A DNA stretch of 64,000 bases from JANYHF01 sp963732765 (lineage in GTDB: Bacteria > Pseudomonadota > Alphaproteobacteria > Rhizobiales > Hyphomicrobiaceae): contig CAVTAS010000003.1 in assembly GCA_963732765.1 (NCBI GenBank), forward strand, positions 62,001 to 126,000, written 5' to 3'. Under the pieces are notes generated by a model. It saw only the letters and a list, made by a program, of their open reading frames with translations. It was not told the DNA's origin and searched no databases. The position numbers and the translations under genes are program-made. Of the stretch, positions 53,227-62,359 are shown piece after piece; the first letter of the stretch is position 1; each line of letters starts with the position of its first letter.

Positions 53227-54318
53227 ATGCCGCATCGTTTGCTCACTGCCTATCGGGACCTGCTGACGGCTGGAACCATCGAACCTGAGCCGTCGCAGCA
53301 GGCGGCGGTCCTGAAACTGCAAGCGCTCGCCGATGCGCTGAAGGCCAACCAGCGCGCGGGCCTGACGTCATTCTGGTCCCGCCCAGCGCCGGTTCGCGGG
53401 ATCTACCTGTGCGGGCCGGTCGGGCGCGGCAAGACCATGCTGATGGATCTGTTCTTCCGGGCCGTCGCCACCAAGAACAAGCGCCGGCTGCATTTCGACG
53501 CCTTCATGGGCGAGGCGCATGCCGCCATCGAAGCGGCCCGCGACAACAGCCCTGGCGATCCGATCCCGCTGGCGGCGCGGAGGTTGGCCGAACAGGGTGC
53601 GCTGCTCTGTATCGACGAGTTCCAGGTCAACGACATCGCCGACGCCATGATCATCGGCCGGCTCTACGAACACCTGCTGAGCGCGGGCGTGACGTTGGTC
53701 GCCACTTCAAACACGCTCCCCGGCAATCTTTACCCGGACGGCATCAACCGGCCGTTGTTCCTGCCCTTCGTTGCACTGCTGCAGCAGAATGTCGACGTGG
53801 TGGAACTCTCGGCGCGGCACGACTACCGCATGAGCAAGTTGGCCGGGCGGCCGCTCTATTTCACGCCGGCCGACGGCATCGCTCACGATGCCCTGGAAGC
53901 GTCTTGGGACTTGCTGACAAACAACGCTCCGGGCGCACCGCATACGCTGGACATCAAGGGCCACAAACTTACGATCCCGCGCGCAGCGGACGGCACTGCC
54001 TGGATCGGCTTCGACGCCCTCTGCGGAACAGCCCTGGGCGCGGCCGACTACCGGGCGCTAACGCTCCACTTCCACACGCTGATCCTGGAGAACATCCCCA
54101 TTCTCACGCCCGAGCGCCGCAACGAGGCGCGCCGGCTGATCCTGCTGATCGACGTACTCTACGACGAGCGCCGCCACCTGATCGCCTCCGCCGCCGCCGA
54201 GCCGCACCTGCTTTATCCCCAGGGCGACGGCCACGAGGCGTTCGGCCGCACGGCCTCGCGCTTGGTGGACATGCAGTCGCAAGACTATCTGGACGCTTCA
54301 CCCATTTCCAAACCCTGA
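53227..54318 (+). CDS. zapE: Cell division protein ZapE (AFG1/N2B ATPase)
   Basis: 363 residues, the normal length. Walker A GPVGRGKTML (about 64-73), Walker B LLCIDEFQV, sensor region VATSNTLPGNLY and the C-terminal conserved RRLILLIDVLYD. ZapE is a Z-ring-associated ATPase that helps constriction, especially under stress or low oxygen. The next gene, gpt, starts 13 bases downstream, so the two are likely co-transcribed. Confidence 0.92.
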   Translation: MPHRLLTAYRDLLTAGTIEPEPSQQAAVLKLQALADALKANQRAGLTSFWSRPAPVRGIYLCGPVGRGKTMLMDLFFRAVATKNKRRLHFDAFMGEAHAAIEAARDNSPGDPIPLAARRLAEQGALLCIDEFQVNDIADAMIIGRLYEHLLSAGVTLVATSNTLPGNLYPDGINRPLFLPFVALLQQNVDVVELSARHDYRMSKLAGRPLYFTPADGIAHDALEASWDLLTNNAPGAPHTLDIKGHKLTIPRAADGTAWIGFDALCGTALGAADYRALTLHFHTLILENIPILTPERRNEARRLILLIDVLYDERRHLIASAAAEPHLLYPQGDGHEAFGRTASRLVDMQSQDYLDASPISKP

Positions 54319-54331
54319 CAGGGAGGTCCCA

Positions 54332-54829
54332 ATGACCGCCGAATCGCAGAAAGCATTCCCGGTATCGTGGGATCAGTTCCACCGCGACGCCCGTGCGCTG
54401 GCCTGGCGCCTGGCCGACAAGGGGCCGTTCGAGGCCATCGTCTGCATCACGCGCGGCGGCCTGGTGCCGGCCGCCATCGTCGCCCGCGAGCTGGGCACCC
54501 GGCACATCGAGACGGTGTGCGTGGCCAGTTACGACGACAAGCTGCAGGGCGACCTCAAGATCATCAAGGAGATCGGCCCCAGCATCCGCGCCATCGGCGG
54601 CGGGACAGGCAAGGGCGTGCTGGTGATCGATGATCTGACCGACACCGGCAAGACCGCCAAGATCATCCGGGAAATGCTGCCGCAAGCCCATTTTGCAACG
54701 GTCTACGCCAAACCGGCCGGCGTGCCGAACATCGATACCTTCATCACGGAAGTCTCGCAGGACACCTGGATCTATTTCCCCTGGGACATGGGGCTGAGCT
54801 ACCAGGAGCCGATCGCCAAGGGCTCGTGA
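54332..54829 (+). CDS. gpt: Xanthine phosphoribosyltransferase
   Basis: 165 residues, type I PRTase. PRPP-binding motif VLVIDDLTDTGKT, N-terminal ITRGGLVPAAI, and a C-terminal IYFPWDMGLSY purine-recognition segment. It salvages xanthine and guanine to XMP and GMP. GGGAGG precedes the ATG by 7 bases. An inverted-repeat element lies a few bases after the stop. Confidence 0.92.
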   Translation: MTAESQKAFPVSWDQFHRDARALAWRLADKGPFEAIVCITRGGLVPAAIVARELGTRHIETVCVASYDDKLQGDLKIIKEIGPSIRAIGGGTGKGVLVIDDLTDTGKTAKIIREMLPQAHFATVYAKPAGVPNIDTFITEVSQDTWIYFPWDMGLSYQEPIAKGS

Positions 54830-54832
54830 CGC

Positions 54833-54926
54833 AGTAAACGGGGACAGTTTACTTATATCGCCAAAGGAAATTCGTTGAATTGTTTGCGCGTCCCGAGGCG
54901 ATATAAGTAAACTGTCCCCGTTTACT
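54833..54926. repeat. 94-base MITE-like element, copy 1
   Basis: Perfect 30-base inverted ends (beginning AGTAAACGGGGACAGTTTAC, extending to TATATCGCC) around a 34-base loop. An almost identical element is at 59581-59668. Such GGGGACAGTTTAC-type ends are found as nonautonomous palindromes in many proteobacteria and are linked to REP-associated (Y1) transposases; none is encoded here. Confidence 0.85.
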
Positions 54927-54960
54927 GCCCGCCGTTGAGTGCCGTCCTCGGAGCAAGTGG

Positions 54961-55037
54961 CTGCCCCTCATCCGGCCTTGTTTCCTCGGCGCTATGGCGC
55001 CTCGGCGGCCACCTTCTCCCCCGAAAGGGGGAGAAGG
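54961..55037. repeat. CTCCCCC-type rhizobial palindromic element
   Basis: CTGCCCCTCATCCGGCCTTG followed by GGCGGCCACCTTCTCCCCC and hairpin CCCCCGAAAGGGGG. Third location of this family, abutting the 3' end of the SBP-like gene. Confidence 0.7.
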
Positions 55038-55041
55038 AAGT

Positions 55042-56139
55042 TTACGCCAGCCCCACCATTCTCAGCATGGTATCGGCGTCCGGCATCGGCATGATCGAGG
55101 TGATGCGCTCGGGCAGCTTGACGCCGACCCGGGCCGGCAGGTCGCCCGCCGTCGCGCCGAGTGGGCCGCGGAAGCCGTGGTTCTCCCAGGCGATTTTCTG
55201 GATCGCTGGCGACAGCAGCGCTTCGATCAGACGATCGGCGCGGGCATCGATGGCGATCATTGGATGGGTCGCGAACACGCTCGGGGTCGGATAGAGGATC
55301 ACCGGTTTGTCGGCCGTCCCGGCGTTGACCTTCTGCCAGCGCGCAGGGTCGGCGAGGATCCACTCCACCAGCTGGTTCTCGTAGCCCACGGCCAGCGGCA
55401 GCACGCCGGGTCCGCCGCCGATGTAGTCGTCGAACAGTTTGCCGGACGACGGCGGCTTGAAGCCCATGGACTCGAAGATGGCGTTGACGCGCGGCTGCAC
55501 GGCGCCCAACTTGTCGATCGTGACGATGTCGCCGTTAAGCAGGTTGGCGACCAGCCCCGCGAAGGCAAAGCCCGAGTTCGAGCGGGTGGGATCGGTCGAG
55601 ACCATCCGTACGCGGCCGTAGAGATCGGTGACGCCTTCGTCGGCCCAGGTCTTCTTGTCGAGCATGGCCTGCAGCAGCTTGGCCATGTCGAGCCCGCGCT
55701 GGTCGTTGGCAAAGCGCTTGATCAGACCTTGCTTCTCCAGCGCATCGGCCACCGAGCTCCAGGAATAGACCACCAGCGGCGAAGAGAAGATCGGCTCGTC
55801 CTTGTGCACCTTGACGCCACTCTTGCGGGCGAGCTCGACCAGGATCGAGGTCGCCGGCCACAGGAATTGCGGGTTCTGCGAGAGCAACGGCTGTTCACGC
55901 ACCATCTCGACCGAGCCGGCCTGGCGGGAGTCCAGGGACAATCCGTAGTTGGCGATGGCCGAGACGACGGCGGGATCGGCCAGCAGCGCCTGTTTCTCGC
56001 CGCCCACAAAGCCGAACAGCTTGTCGATCTTGCCCAGCGATCCCAGCGCACCCGGCCGGTTGCCGAGGTAGAGATAGGCCGCCGTGCCTGCCACACTGAG
56101 GCCGAGCAGACCAAGGCCAAGCGCCCGTCGCGAGATCAT
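55042..56139 (-). CDS. Periplasmic substrate-binding-fold protein of the telA operon
   Basis: 365 residues. N-terminal signal or membrane anchor (MISRRALGLGLLGLSVAGTAAYLYLG, with Arg-Arg), then a type 2 periplasmic-binding-like fold (FSSPLVVYSWSSVADALEKQ, STDPTRSNSGFAFAGLVANL, ILYPTPSVFATHPMIAIDA). No permease or ATPase is nearby, so it is not a standard transporter part. The chain resembles the binding-fold half of the VWA protein encoded two genes upstream. Its start overlaps the xpaC stop (ATGA). Confidence 0.75.
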   Translation of the reverse strand: MISRRALGLGLLGLSVAGTAAYLYLGNRPGALGSLGKIDKLFGFVGGEKQALLADPAVVSAIANYGLSLDSRQAGSVEMVREQPLLSQNPQFLWPATSILVELARKSGVKVHKDEPIFSSPLVVYSWSSVADALEKQGLIKRFANDQRGLDMAKLLQAMLDKKTWADEGVTDLYGRVRMVSTDPTRSNSGFAFAGLVANLLNGDIVTIDKLGAVQPRVNAIFESMGFKPPSSGKLFDDYIGGGPGVLPLAVGYENQLVEWILADPARWQKVNAGTADKPVILYPTPSVFATHPMIAIDARADRLIEALLSPAIQKIAWENHGFRGPLGATAGDLPARVGVKLPERITSIMPMPDADTMLRMVGLA

Positions 56140-56759
56140 GAATGGGTCCCCATATCGTCTTTGAGCGTGGCTTCCAGCAGTTTCAGTTCGACGTCGATGC
56201 CTTTGAGGTCGGCATCAACCAGGCTGTCGGAGAACCTCGAGAAGGCGGTGTCGAGCTTGCCGATCATATCGCGCAGTTCGCCAGCGCGTTTCTGGTCGGG
56301 GATGCGTTTGCTCTGCACCATGCTGTAGCCGTCGGCGACTTCGGCGGCCTTGGGCAGGTAGTAGCCCAGGAAGCGCGTCACCAGCGTCAGCTTCTCGGGA
56401 GCCTTCTCGACTTCGGCCATGATGGCGTCGGTGGTATCGGCCATGTGCCGCAACTTGCCGCCCAGCTCCTTGTCGCTCTGGTTGATGGCTGCGGCCTTCA
56501 GTTTGTCGCGGTAGGGCTCAGCCTCAGTCAGCACTTTTCGCGCCAGTTCAATGCGGCCCTGCCCGGACTTGCTGACGTCGATGCCTTCGAACAGTTTTCG
56601 CGGGGCCGTGAGCATCGCCACGCCACCGAAGGCGAGCGCTGCAACCACGATAGCCACCACGAACGGCAGTCCGATCCCGAACACCAACGTTGGGAGCAGC
56701 ACCGCCGCCACGACACCACCGGCGATCCAGTTGCCGCCATCCTCGAACAAATCCTTCAT
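56136..56759 (-). CDS. xpaC: XpaC family protein (5-bromo-4-chloroindolyl phosphate hydrolysis family)
   Basis: 207 residues. Two N-terminal hydrophobic segments (AGGVVAAVLLPTLVFGIGLP and FVVAIVVAALAFGGVAML) form a membrane hairpin, then a long helical cytoplasmic domain with charged heptads (GRIELARKVLTEAEPYRDKL, AEVADGYSMVQSKRIPDQ). XpaC is a usual neighbour of telA. Its biochemical function is not known; the family name comes from an early phosphatase-screen phenotype. 18 bases downstream of the VWA gene. Confidence 0.82.
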   Translation of the reverse strand: MKDLFEDGGNWIAGGVVAAVLLPTLVFGIGLPFVVAIVVAALAFGGVAMLTAPRKLFEGIDVSKSGQGRIELARKVLTEAEPYRDKLKAAAINQSDKELGGKLRHMADTTDAIMAEVEKAPEKLTLVTRFLGYYLPKAAEVADGYSMVQSKRIPDQKRAGELRDMIGKLDTAFSRFSDSLVDADLKGIDVELKLLEATLKDDMGTHS

Positions 56760-56777
56760 CGGCCCCGTGCCCAGTCC

Positions 56778-58350
56778 TCAGTTGTAGCCGCGCGTGGCAC
56801 GGAATGCGCCCGTCAGATCCTTGCCGCCATCGAAGACGCGCCCGCCGGTGAGCTTGGCCATGGCGTCTAGCTGCGACACATCGGCATCGCCAAAGGTCAC
56901 GCCGAACACCGGAATGTCGCCGCCCGACTTGCGCCACTCGGACTCGAACTGGCCGGCCGAGCCTTCGGTTCTGCCGTCGGTCATGATGATGATGGCCGGC
57001 AGAAATTCGCCGCCGCCGCGCTTCTGGGCCATGCGGTGCAGCGCTTCGACGGCGCAGCTGTACATGTCGGTTCCGCCATCGGCATAATGGCGATTGACGC
57101 TGGCCAGAAGCCTCGCCTGATCCTCCGGTTTGCCGCTGCCTTCGTAGACCGATTCGACGCGATCATTGAACGGCACCACCACGATCTGATCCGACGGCGT
57201 CCATTGGATGAGCTGTGCGGTTGCCTGTTCGGGCGTCAGCAGCGCGGTGATGGCCTTTTTCAGTTCCGGTTCTCCGCTTTTTTGCATCGACCCCGAAAAG
57301 TCGAGACAAATACCAGTCAGCGACGGACGGCGCAGCGCCTCTTGGTAGACATTCAACGCCTGCTCGATCACCTGCCGTTCAGGCGCGCGGATTGCGGTGA
57401 CGCGGCGGCCGGGATCGAAGTTCCAGCTCGGTTCGGGCGTGCCCTTCACATCCGAGAGCGGCACGCGCCTGCCGGTGGCGGCGATCTTCTGCTGAGCGTC
57501 CTTGGTGAGCAGGAAGGCCTGCAGCTCAAGGAAGAACTTCTCCATTTCGGGCTTGCCGCTGCGGTCGATGAAGCCGAGCGGCGAATCCGCGATCGCCACG
57601 CCATCGGCGGGATAAACAGCATACAGCAATTCCTTGCCAGCCTTGACGAGAGCGTCGTTGGTTTCCTTGAGACCCGCCTCATAGTTCCACATAGCGTCGA
57701 AAGGCTGGCCGGCGCGCGCGCGTTCGATATATAGATCGGAAAGCCAGGCGCTGGAGCCGGCCGAACGCTCGACGGCTTTCAACAGGGTCTGCACTTTGCT
57801 GCGCACGGCTGGGTTTTCGAGATCCTTCTTCTGCAGGATCTGCGCATCGCCGAGTGCGGTCGAGAGCATGGCGAGATAGGCGCTGGCGCCGGAATTGGAC
57901 TGCGTCGCTGATGTCATGATGTAGCGCAACTTGCCGCCGGTCACAGCACCGAGGATATCTGCCATGGTCACGGGCTTGCCGACCCAGCCCAGCTCCTTGG
58001 CCTTGGCCATGCGTACGCCGAGGATCACCGGCATCTGCGCGATGGAAGCCACATGCTTCACCTTGCGCCCGCTATCGTACATGTCGATCCAGAGCGAAGA
58101 GGCGGGCCAGACCGCGTCGAACGGCACGTTGCCGGCGCGCAGGGCAAAGCCGATGTCGAGCGAGCCCTGGTAGGTGAACTTGCAGTCCACGGACTTGGAG
58201 CGGCAAAATTCGCTGACAACCGGTTCGAGGATCTTGTTCTCGGAGCCCGAGACGATCAGGAACGTTTGCCGGCCCAGATGATCCGCAAGCCGATAGTCCG
58301 ACGGCGAGCGCTGCGAACACCGCGCCGATCCAAGGTCCCCGCAGCGTCAT
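56778..58350 (-). pseudogene. Substrate-binding-fold and VWA domain lipoprotein, frameshift near 58266
   Basis: About 523 residues if repaired. Signal with lipobox (AVFAALAVGLSACGSS) from 58350, then a periplasmic-binding-like domain (residues about 35-310) and a C-terminal von Willebrand A domain with the MIDAS start GICLDFSGSMQKSGEP and DGGTDMYSCAVEAL, IIMTDGRTEG. One extra A in GGCAAACG (58265-58267) shifts the frame; removing it continues as GPATFLIVSGSENKILEPVV. As read, the lipoprotein signal is separated from the domain. Likely binds a divalent metal through its MIDAS and partners with TelA and XpaC. Confidence 0.78.
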
Positions 58351-58377
58351 CAATCTGACCTTTCGAAAAATGGCATC

Positions 58378-58459
58378 GGGCATCGGGCGTCAGGCATCGG
58401 TGAAGGGCAACGATCGCGGGCATCGGCCTCGGACTCCCGATGCCTGATGCCCGATGCCC
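58378..58459. repeat. Inverted repeat between telA and the VWA gene
   Basis: Arms at 58378-58400 and 58437-58459 are inverted copies (23 bases, one mismatch) made of GGCATCGGGC-like units. Could be a transcription-attenuating hairpin within the operon. Confidence 0.6.
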
Positions 58460-58464
58460 CTCAC

Positions 58465-59541
58465 TCACGCCAGCGCCCGGCTCTGCGTCAGCGCCTTTTG
58501 CAGTTCGGTCGTCATCTGCTCCATGGCCTTTTCAGCTTCGGCGCGAGCCTTACGCCCGTCTTCCTGCACCTTGATGACCGTAGTCACGGTTTCGATCAGG
58601 TCGTGGTTGGTCTTTTGCAGCGTCTCCAGATCAACGATGCCGCGCTGGCTCTGCTTCTCGATGTCCACCGCCTGGCCTTTCATCATGTCGGAGGCCTGCT
58701 TCATCATCTCGTTGGTGGCGTCGGTCACGGTCTTCTGCATGTCCAGCGCCTCGCGCTGGTTGTTCAGCCCGAGCAAGATCACGACCTTCTGCTTCCAGGC
58801 GGGGATGGTCAGGCGCGAGGTGGCTTGGAGGTTCTCGATCAGCGTCTCGTCGCCGGCCTGCACCATGCGGATCTGCGGCAGCTGCTGGATGCCGATCTGG
58901 CGCGCCTGCTGCAGATAGTAGATGCGCTTTTCGAGGCGATCGAGCGCCTGGGCGGCGTCCTGGTAGGCCTGGGCCTGCATCAATCCGTCGGCGTCCTTGC
59001 CGGATTCGCCGGCGGCCTTCATCTGTGACAGCTCGCCACTGCGGAAATTCTCGGCGAACTTTTTGCCGGCAGCGATGTGGGCATCGAGGTTCAAGATCGC
59101 CGCCTTGGTCTCCTCATGCAGCTGGTCGAGCACGCCGATGTCGCGGCGCAAGGTATCCTTGTGTTTGTCGAGGTCGATCGAGATGGCGTCGATCTGACTG
59201 GCCACATCCTCATACTGCTGCTGGAACTTCTCGATGCGGCCACGCACGGTGGTGAACATCTTTTCCAGCATGCCGGCATTCTGCACGCTGGCAGCGTCCA
59301 GATGCTTGATCTTGAGGATAATGTTGGTGAGCATTTCGCCGGCCTTGCCCACGTCTTTGTTGCGGGTTTGGCTGAGGATCTTGTCGGCAAATGCGGTCAC
59401 GGACCGCTGCGCATTGTCGCCAAAAGTGCTGAGCGCGGCGCGGTCGGTGATCTTGATATCGGCCTCGATCCGCGCGATGGCTTTGGGATCAGCGGAGAGG
59501 GCGGGCAGATTGATCGCAGTCCGCTCGGTAGTGGTTACCAT
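58465..59541 (-). CDS. telA: TelA family toxic anion resistance protein
   Basis: 358 residues from 59541 (MVTTTERTAINLPALSAD); the frame opens at 59622. Almost entirely helical with long coiled-coil heptads (MFTTVRGRIEKFQQQYEDVA, KHKDTLRRDIGVLDQLHEET, QDAAQALDRLEKRIYYL). The family fingerprint is AWKQKVVILLGLNNQREALD near residue 270. TelA gives resistance to tellurite and cell-envelope stress in some bacteria; biochemistry unknown. Heads the operon telA, VWA lipoprotein, xpaC, SBP. Confidence 0.88.
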   Translation of the reverse strand: MVTTTERTAINLPALSADPKAIARIEADIKITDRAALSTFGDNAQRSVTAFADKILSQTRNKDVGKAGEMLTNIILKIKHLDAASVQNAGMLEKMFTTVRGRIEKFQQQYEDVASQIDAISIDLDKHKDTLRRDIGVLDQLHEETKAAILNLDAHIAAGKKFAENFRSGELSQMKAAGESGKDADGLMQAQAYQDAAQALDRLEKRIYYLQQARQIGIQQLPQIRMVQAGDETLIENLQATSRLTIPAWKQKVVILLGLNNQREALDMQKTVTDATNEMMKQASDMMKGQAVDIEKQSQRGIVDLETLQKTNHDLIETVTTVIKVQEDGRKARAEAEKAMEQMTTELQKALTQSRALA

Positions 59542-59580
59542 AGGGGGTTGCCTTAGCTGGTGGGTCTTAAACGGGACGTT

Positions 59581-59668
59581 AAACGGGGACAGTTTACTTA
59601 TATCGCCGAAAACAGCTCGCAAATAGGTTCGCGCTTCCGCAGGCGATATAAGTAAACTGTCCCCGTTT
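59581..59668. repeat. MITE-like element, copy 2
   Basis: 27-base perfect inverted ends identical to those of the copy at 54833 (AAACGGGGACAGTTTACTTA...), with a 34-base loop of the same length but altered sequence. It sits between telA and irr, just upstream of telA. Confidence 0.85.
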
Positions 59669-59806
59669 CACTTGCGATGCACAATCGACCGTGCGGGGCC
59701 CTGGCTTAGCAAAGCTCCCCGACCGCTCGATGCCGCATATGTGATGTCGCACACGTCTTTTGTCCAGGCTGCAAACGTGCCCCGGAGCGGCAATCGTTCG
59801 ATTGCT

Positions 59807-60220
59807 TTACGCCGCAGACTTGGCGACACGTACCAGAATGTCGACCCGCACCACACGGGTGCCATTGGGCGCCTCGGGCATGCCGATCACATCGAGCGCG
59901 CCAGCCGGGATGTCGACCAGCGAACCGTCCTCGAACAGGAAGTGATGATGATTGGACGTATTGGTGTCGAAATGGGTGCGTGCGCCGTCGACCACCACTT
60001 CGCGCAGCAGGCCGGCCCCAGTGAATTGATGCAGCGTATTATAGACCGTGGCGACCGACACCGCGATGCCGGCGCGGCGCGCTTCAACGTGCAGCGCTTC
60101 GGCCGAAACATGCCGGTCACCACCTGCAAACAACAGCTCGCCCAGCGCTTGGCGCTGCCGGGTGGGCCGCAATCCGGCCGATCGCAAGCGATCCCGAACC
60201 GGTACTTGGACGCGCGACAT
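59807..60220 (-). CDS. irr: Fur family iron response regulator Irr
   Basis: 137 residues from 60220 (MSRVQVPVRDRL); the open frame to 60490 is not coding. Winged helix region RPTRQRQALGELLFAGGDRH and RRAGIAVSVATVYNTLHQF; then the His-rich site SNHHHFLFEDGSLVDI characteristic of Irr. The N-terminal heme motif GCPWHD of Bradyrhizobium Irr is absent, as in several relatives. Irr controls heme and iron genes. Divergent from fabA across 256 bases, the conserved irr-fabABI arrangement of Hyphomicrobiales. Confidence 0.9.
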   Translation of the reverse strand: MSRVQVPVRDRLRSAGLRPTRQRQALGELLFAGGDRHVSAEALHVEARRAGIAVSVATVYNTLHQFTGAGLLREVVVDGARTHFDTNTSNHHHFLFEDGSLVDIPAGALDVIGMPEAPNGTRVVRVDILVRVAKSAA

Positions 60221-60476
60221 GAAAAGCCTTGGCCAAACGCACAACGAACCCGATTGCAGCCGGGCATAGACCAGCCCGCCGCAATCTTGGCCCAACCCTA
60301 GCCGAAACCATCCAGCATCGACAAGCCGCTCGTTTGCCGGCAGAGCGGTAGAAACAGGCCGCGACCGTTCGCTCCGTGGACAGGCGGTCGAGGCCGCGCC
60401 AATCCCTTTTGGCAACAAGGCGACTGTGATAGGAACCTTGCCAAACGATACCGATCTCCAGGAAAGCCGCGCGACC
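60221..60476. promoter_or_regulatory. Divergent promoter region, irr and fabA
   Basis: 256 bases; a plausible -35 TTGGCA at 60409-60414 lies about 63 bases upstream of the fabA start, with a weak -10. No palindromic operator is clear. No gene seen. Confidence 0.3.
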
Positions 60477-60995
60477 ATGGCCGAACGCAAGAACAGCTTT
60501 AGCTACGAAGACCTGTTGGCCTGCGGGCGCGGCGAGCTGTTCGGGCGGGGCAATGCCCAACTGCCGCTGCCGCCCATGCTGATGTTCGACCGCATCACCC
60601 ATATTGCCGATACCGGTGGCGAGCATGGCAAAGGGCAGATTGTGGCCGAATACGCCATCAAGCCGGACCATTGGTACTTCGCCTGCCACTTCCAGGGCGA
60701 CCCGGTCATGCCGGGCTGCCTGGGGCTGGACGCGCTGTGGCAGCTGACCGGCTTTTTCCTGGGCTGGATGGGACTTCCCGGCGCCGGCCGCGCCTCGGGC
60801 GTCGGCGAGGTCAAATTCATGAAGGAAGTCACGCCGGACGTGAAGCACCTCAAATATGTCATCGATATCAAGCGTGTGATCGCACGCAAACTGAAGCTCG
60901 CCGAGGCCGATGGCCAGCTGATCGCCGACGGCGAGGTGATCTACACCGCCAAGGATCTGCGGGTGCTGTTGAAACCCGAGGCGGGCGCTGCCTGA
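60477..60995 (+). CDS. fabA: 3-hydroxydecanoyl-ACP dehydratase/isomerase FabA
   Basis: 172 residues from 60477 (MAERKNSFSYEDLLACG); the frame opens at 60426. Hot-dog fold with catalytic His in WYFACHFQGDPVMPG and Asp in GCLGLDALWQLTGFFLG. It dehydrates and isomerises at C10 to start unsaturated fatty acid synthesis. Followed after 46 bases by fabB and then fabI, a complete anaerobic unsaturated fatty acid operon. Confidence 0.94.
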   Translation: MAERKNSFSYEDLLACGRGELFGRGNAQLPLPPMLMFDRITHIADTGGEHGKGQIVAEYAIKPDHWYFACHFQGDPVMPGCLGLDALWQLTGFFLGWMGLPGAGRASGVGEVKFMKEVTPDVKHLKYVIDIKRVIARKLKLAEADGQLIADGEVIYTAKDLRVLLKPEAGAA

Positions 60996-61041
60996 CGGCG
61001 GTTACGTACGGATTCGGGCAAAGCTTGCGAAGGAACATGAT

Positions 61042-62271
61042 ATGCGACGCGTCGTCGTCACCGGAATGGGTATCGTCTCGAGCATCGGCAACAGCACGCA
61101 GGAGGTGACCGCCTCCCTGCGCGAGGCCAAGAGCGGGATCGTGAAGGCGCCGCGCTATGCCGAACTTGGCTTCCGCTGCCACGTGCATGGCGAGCCCAAG
61201 ATCGACTGGGAGAGCATGGTCGACCGCAAGGCCAAGCGCTTCATGGGCGCGGGATCGGCCTACAACTACATCGCCATGGAGCAGGCGATCCGGGATTCCG
61301 GCCTGGAGGCCAAAGATATCTCGAACGAGCGCACCGGCATCATCATGGGCTCGGGCGGTCCGTCCACCAAGGCTCAAGTGTGGGCCGCCGACACCACGCG
61401 CGAGAAGGGAGCCAAGAAGGTCGGCCCGTTCGAGGTTCCCAAGTGCATGTCGAGCACGGCCTCGGCGACGCTGGCGACGCCGTTCCACATCAAGGGCGTG
61501 AACTATTCGATCTCCTCGGCCTGCGCCACGTCCTCGCATTGCATCGGCAATTCCACCGAGCTGATCCAATGGGGCAAGCAGGACGTGATGTTCGCGGGTG
61601 GCTCGGAGGAGCTGGACTGGACCCTCTCGGTGCTATTCGACAGCATGCAGGCCATGTCGTCCAAGTACAACGACACGCCCACCAAAGCCTCGCGCGCCTA
61701 TGACAAGGACCGCGACGGTTTCGTAATCGCAGGCGGCGCCGGAGTAGTGGTGCTGGAAGAACTGGAGCACGCCAAGGCGCGCGGCGCCCGCATCCTGGCC
61801 GAAGTGGTCGGCTATGGCGCGACCTCCGACGGCCACGACATGGTGGCCCCCTCGGGCGAAGGCGCGGCGCGCTGTATGTCCAATTCGCTCAATGGCTTCG
61901 ACGGCAAGCGCATCGAAAAGATCGACTACATAAATCCGCACGCCACCTCGACGCCGATTGGCGATCTGAAGGAGATCGAGGCCATCCGGGCCGTCTTTGG
62001 CAAACGGACGCCTGCCATATCGGCCACCAAATCGCTAACGGGTCATTCCCTAGGTGCGGCCGGCGTGCAGGAGGCCATTTACTCTCTTTTAATGATGCAC
62101 AACGGATTTGTCTGCGAATCCGCCAATATTGCGCAGCTTGACCCTGCGTTTGCCGACATGCCAATCGCACGCGAACGGCAGGATGGCGCGAAACTTGAAT
62201 ACGTGATGTCGAACAGCTTCGGGTTCGGCGGCACCAACGCAACACTCGTGTTCCGAAGATTTAACAGCTAG
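61042..62271 (+). CDS. fabB: 3-oxoacyl-ACP synthase I FabB
   Basis: 409 residues. Condensing-enzyme triad: Cys in SSACATSSHCIG, His in INPHATSTPIGD, His in KSLTGHSLGAAG. Elongates the unsaturated chains made by FabA. GC-rich and codon-typical; the fabA-fabB-fabI order makes it FabB rather than FabF. Confidence 0.94.
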   Translation: MRRVVVTGMGIVSSIGNSTQEVTASLREAKSGIVKAPRYAELGFRCHVHGEPKIDWESMVDRKAKRFMGAGSAYNYIAMEQAIRDSGLEAKDISNERTGIIMGSGGPSTKAQVWAADTTREKGAKKVGPFEVPKCMSSTASATLATPFHIKGVNYSISSACATSSHCIGNSTELIQWGKQDVMFAGGSEELDWTLSVLFDSMQAMSSKYNDTPTKASRAYDKDRDGFVIAGGAGVVVLEELEHAKARGARILAEVVGYGATSDGHDMVAPSGEGAARCMSNSLNGFDGKRIEKIDYINPHATSTPIGDLKEIEAIRAVFGKRTPAISATKSLTGHSLGAAGVQEAIYSLLMMHNGFVCESANIAQLDPAFADMPIARERQDGAKLEYVMSNSFGFGGTNATLVFRRFNS

Positions 62272-62359
62272 ACCGGGCGCGAGCCCGGAACGCCCCGGGC
62301 CAAGTGTCATGACGCGTATTCTGAACTGGTATGACTTCAAGGGTAGGGAGAAGTGGACG

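Noticed and set aside
59542..59806. An insertion sequence upstream of telA
   Set aside because: Inverted ends are present, but the interior is 34 bases, with no transposase; listed as a MITE-like repeat.
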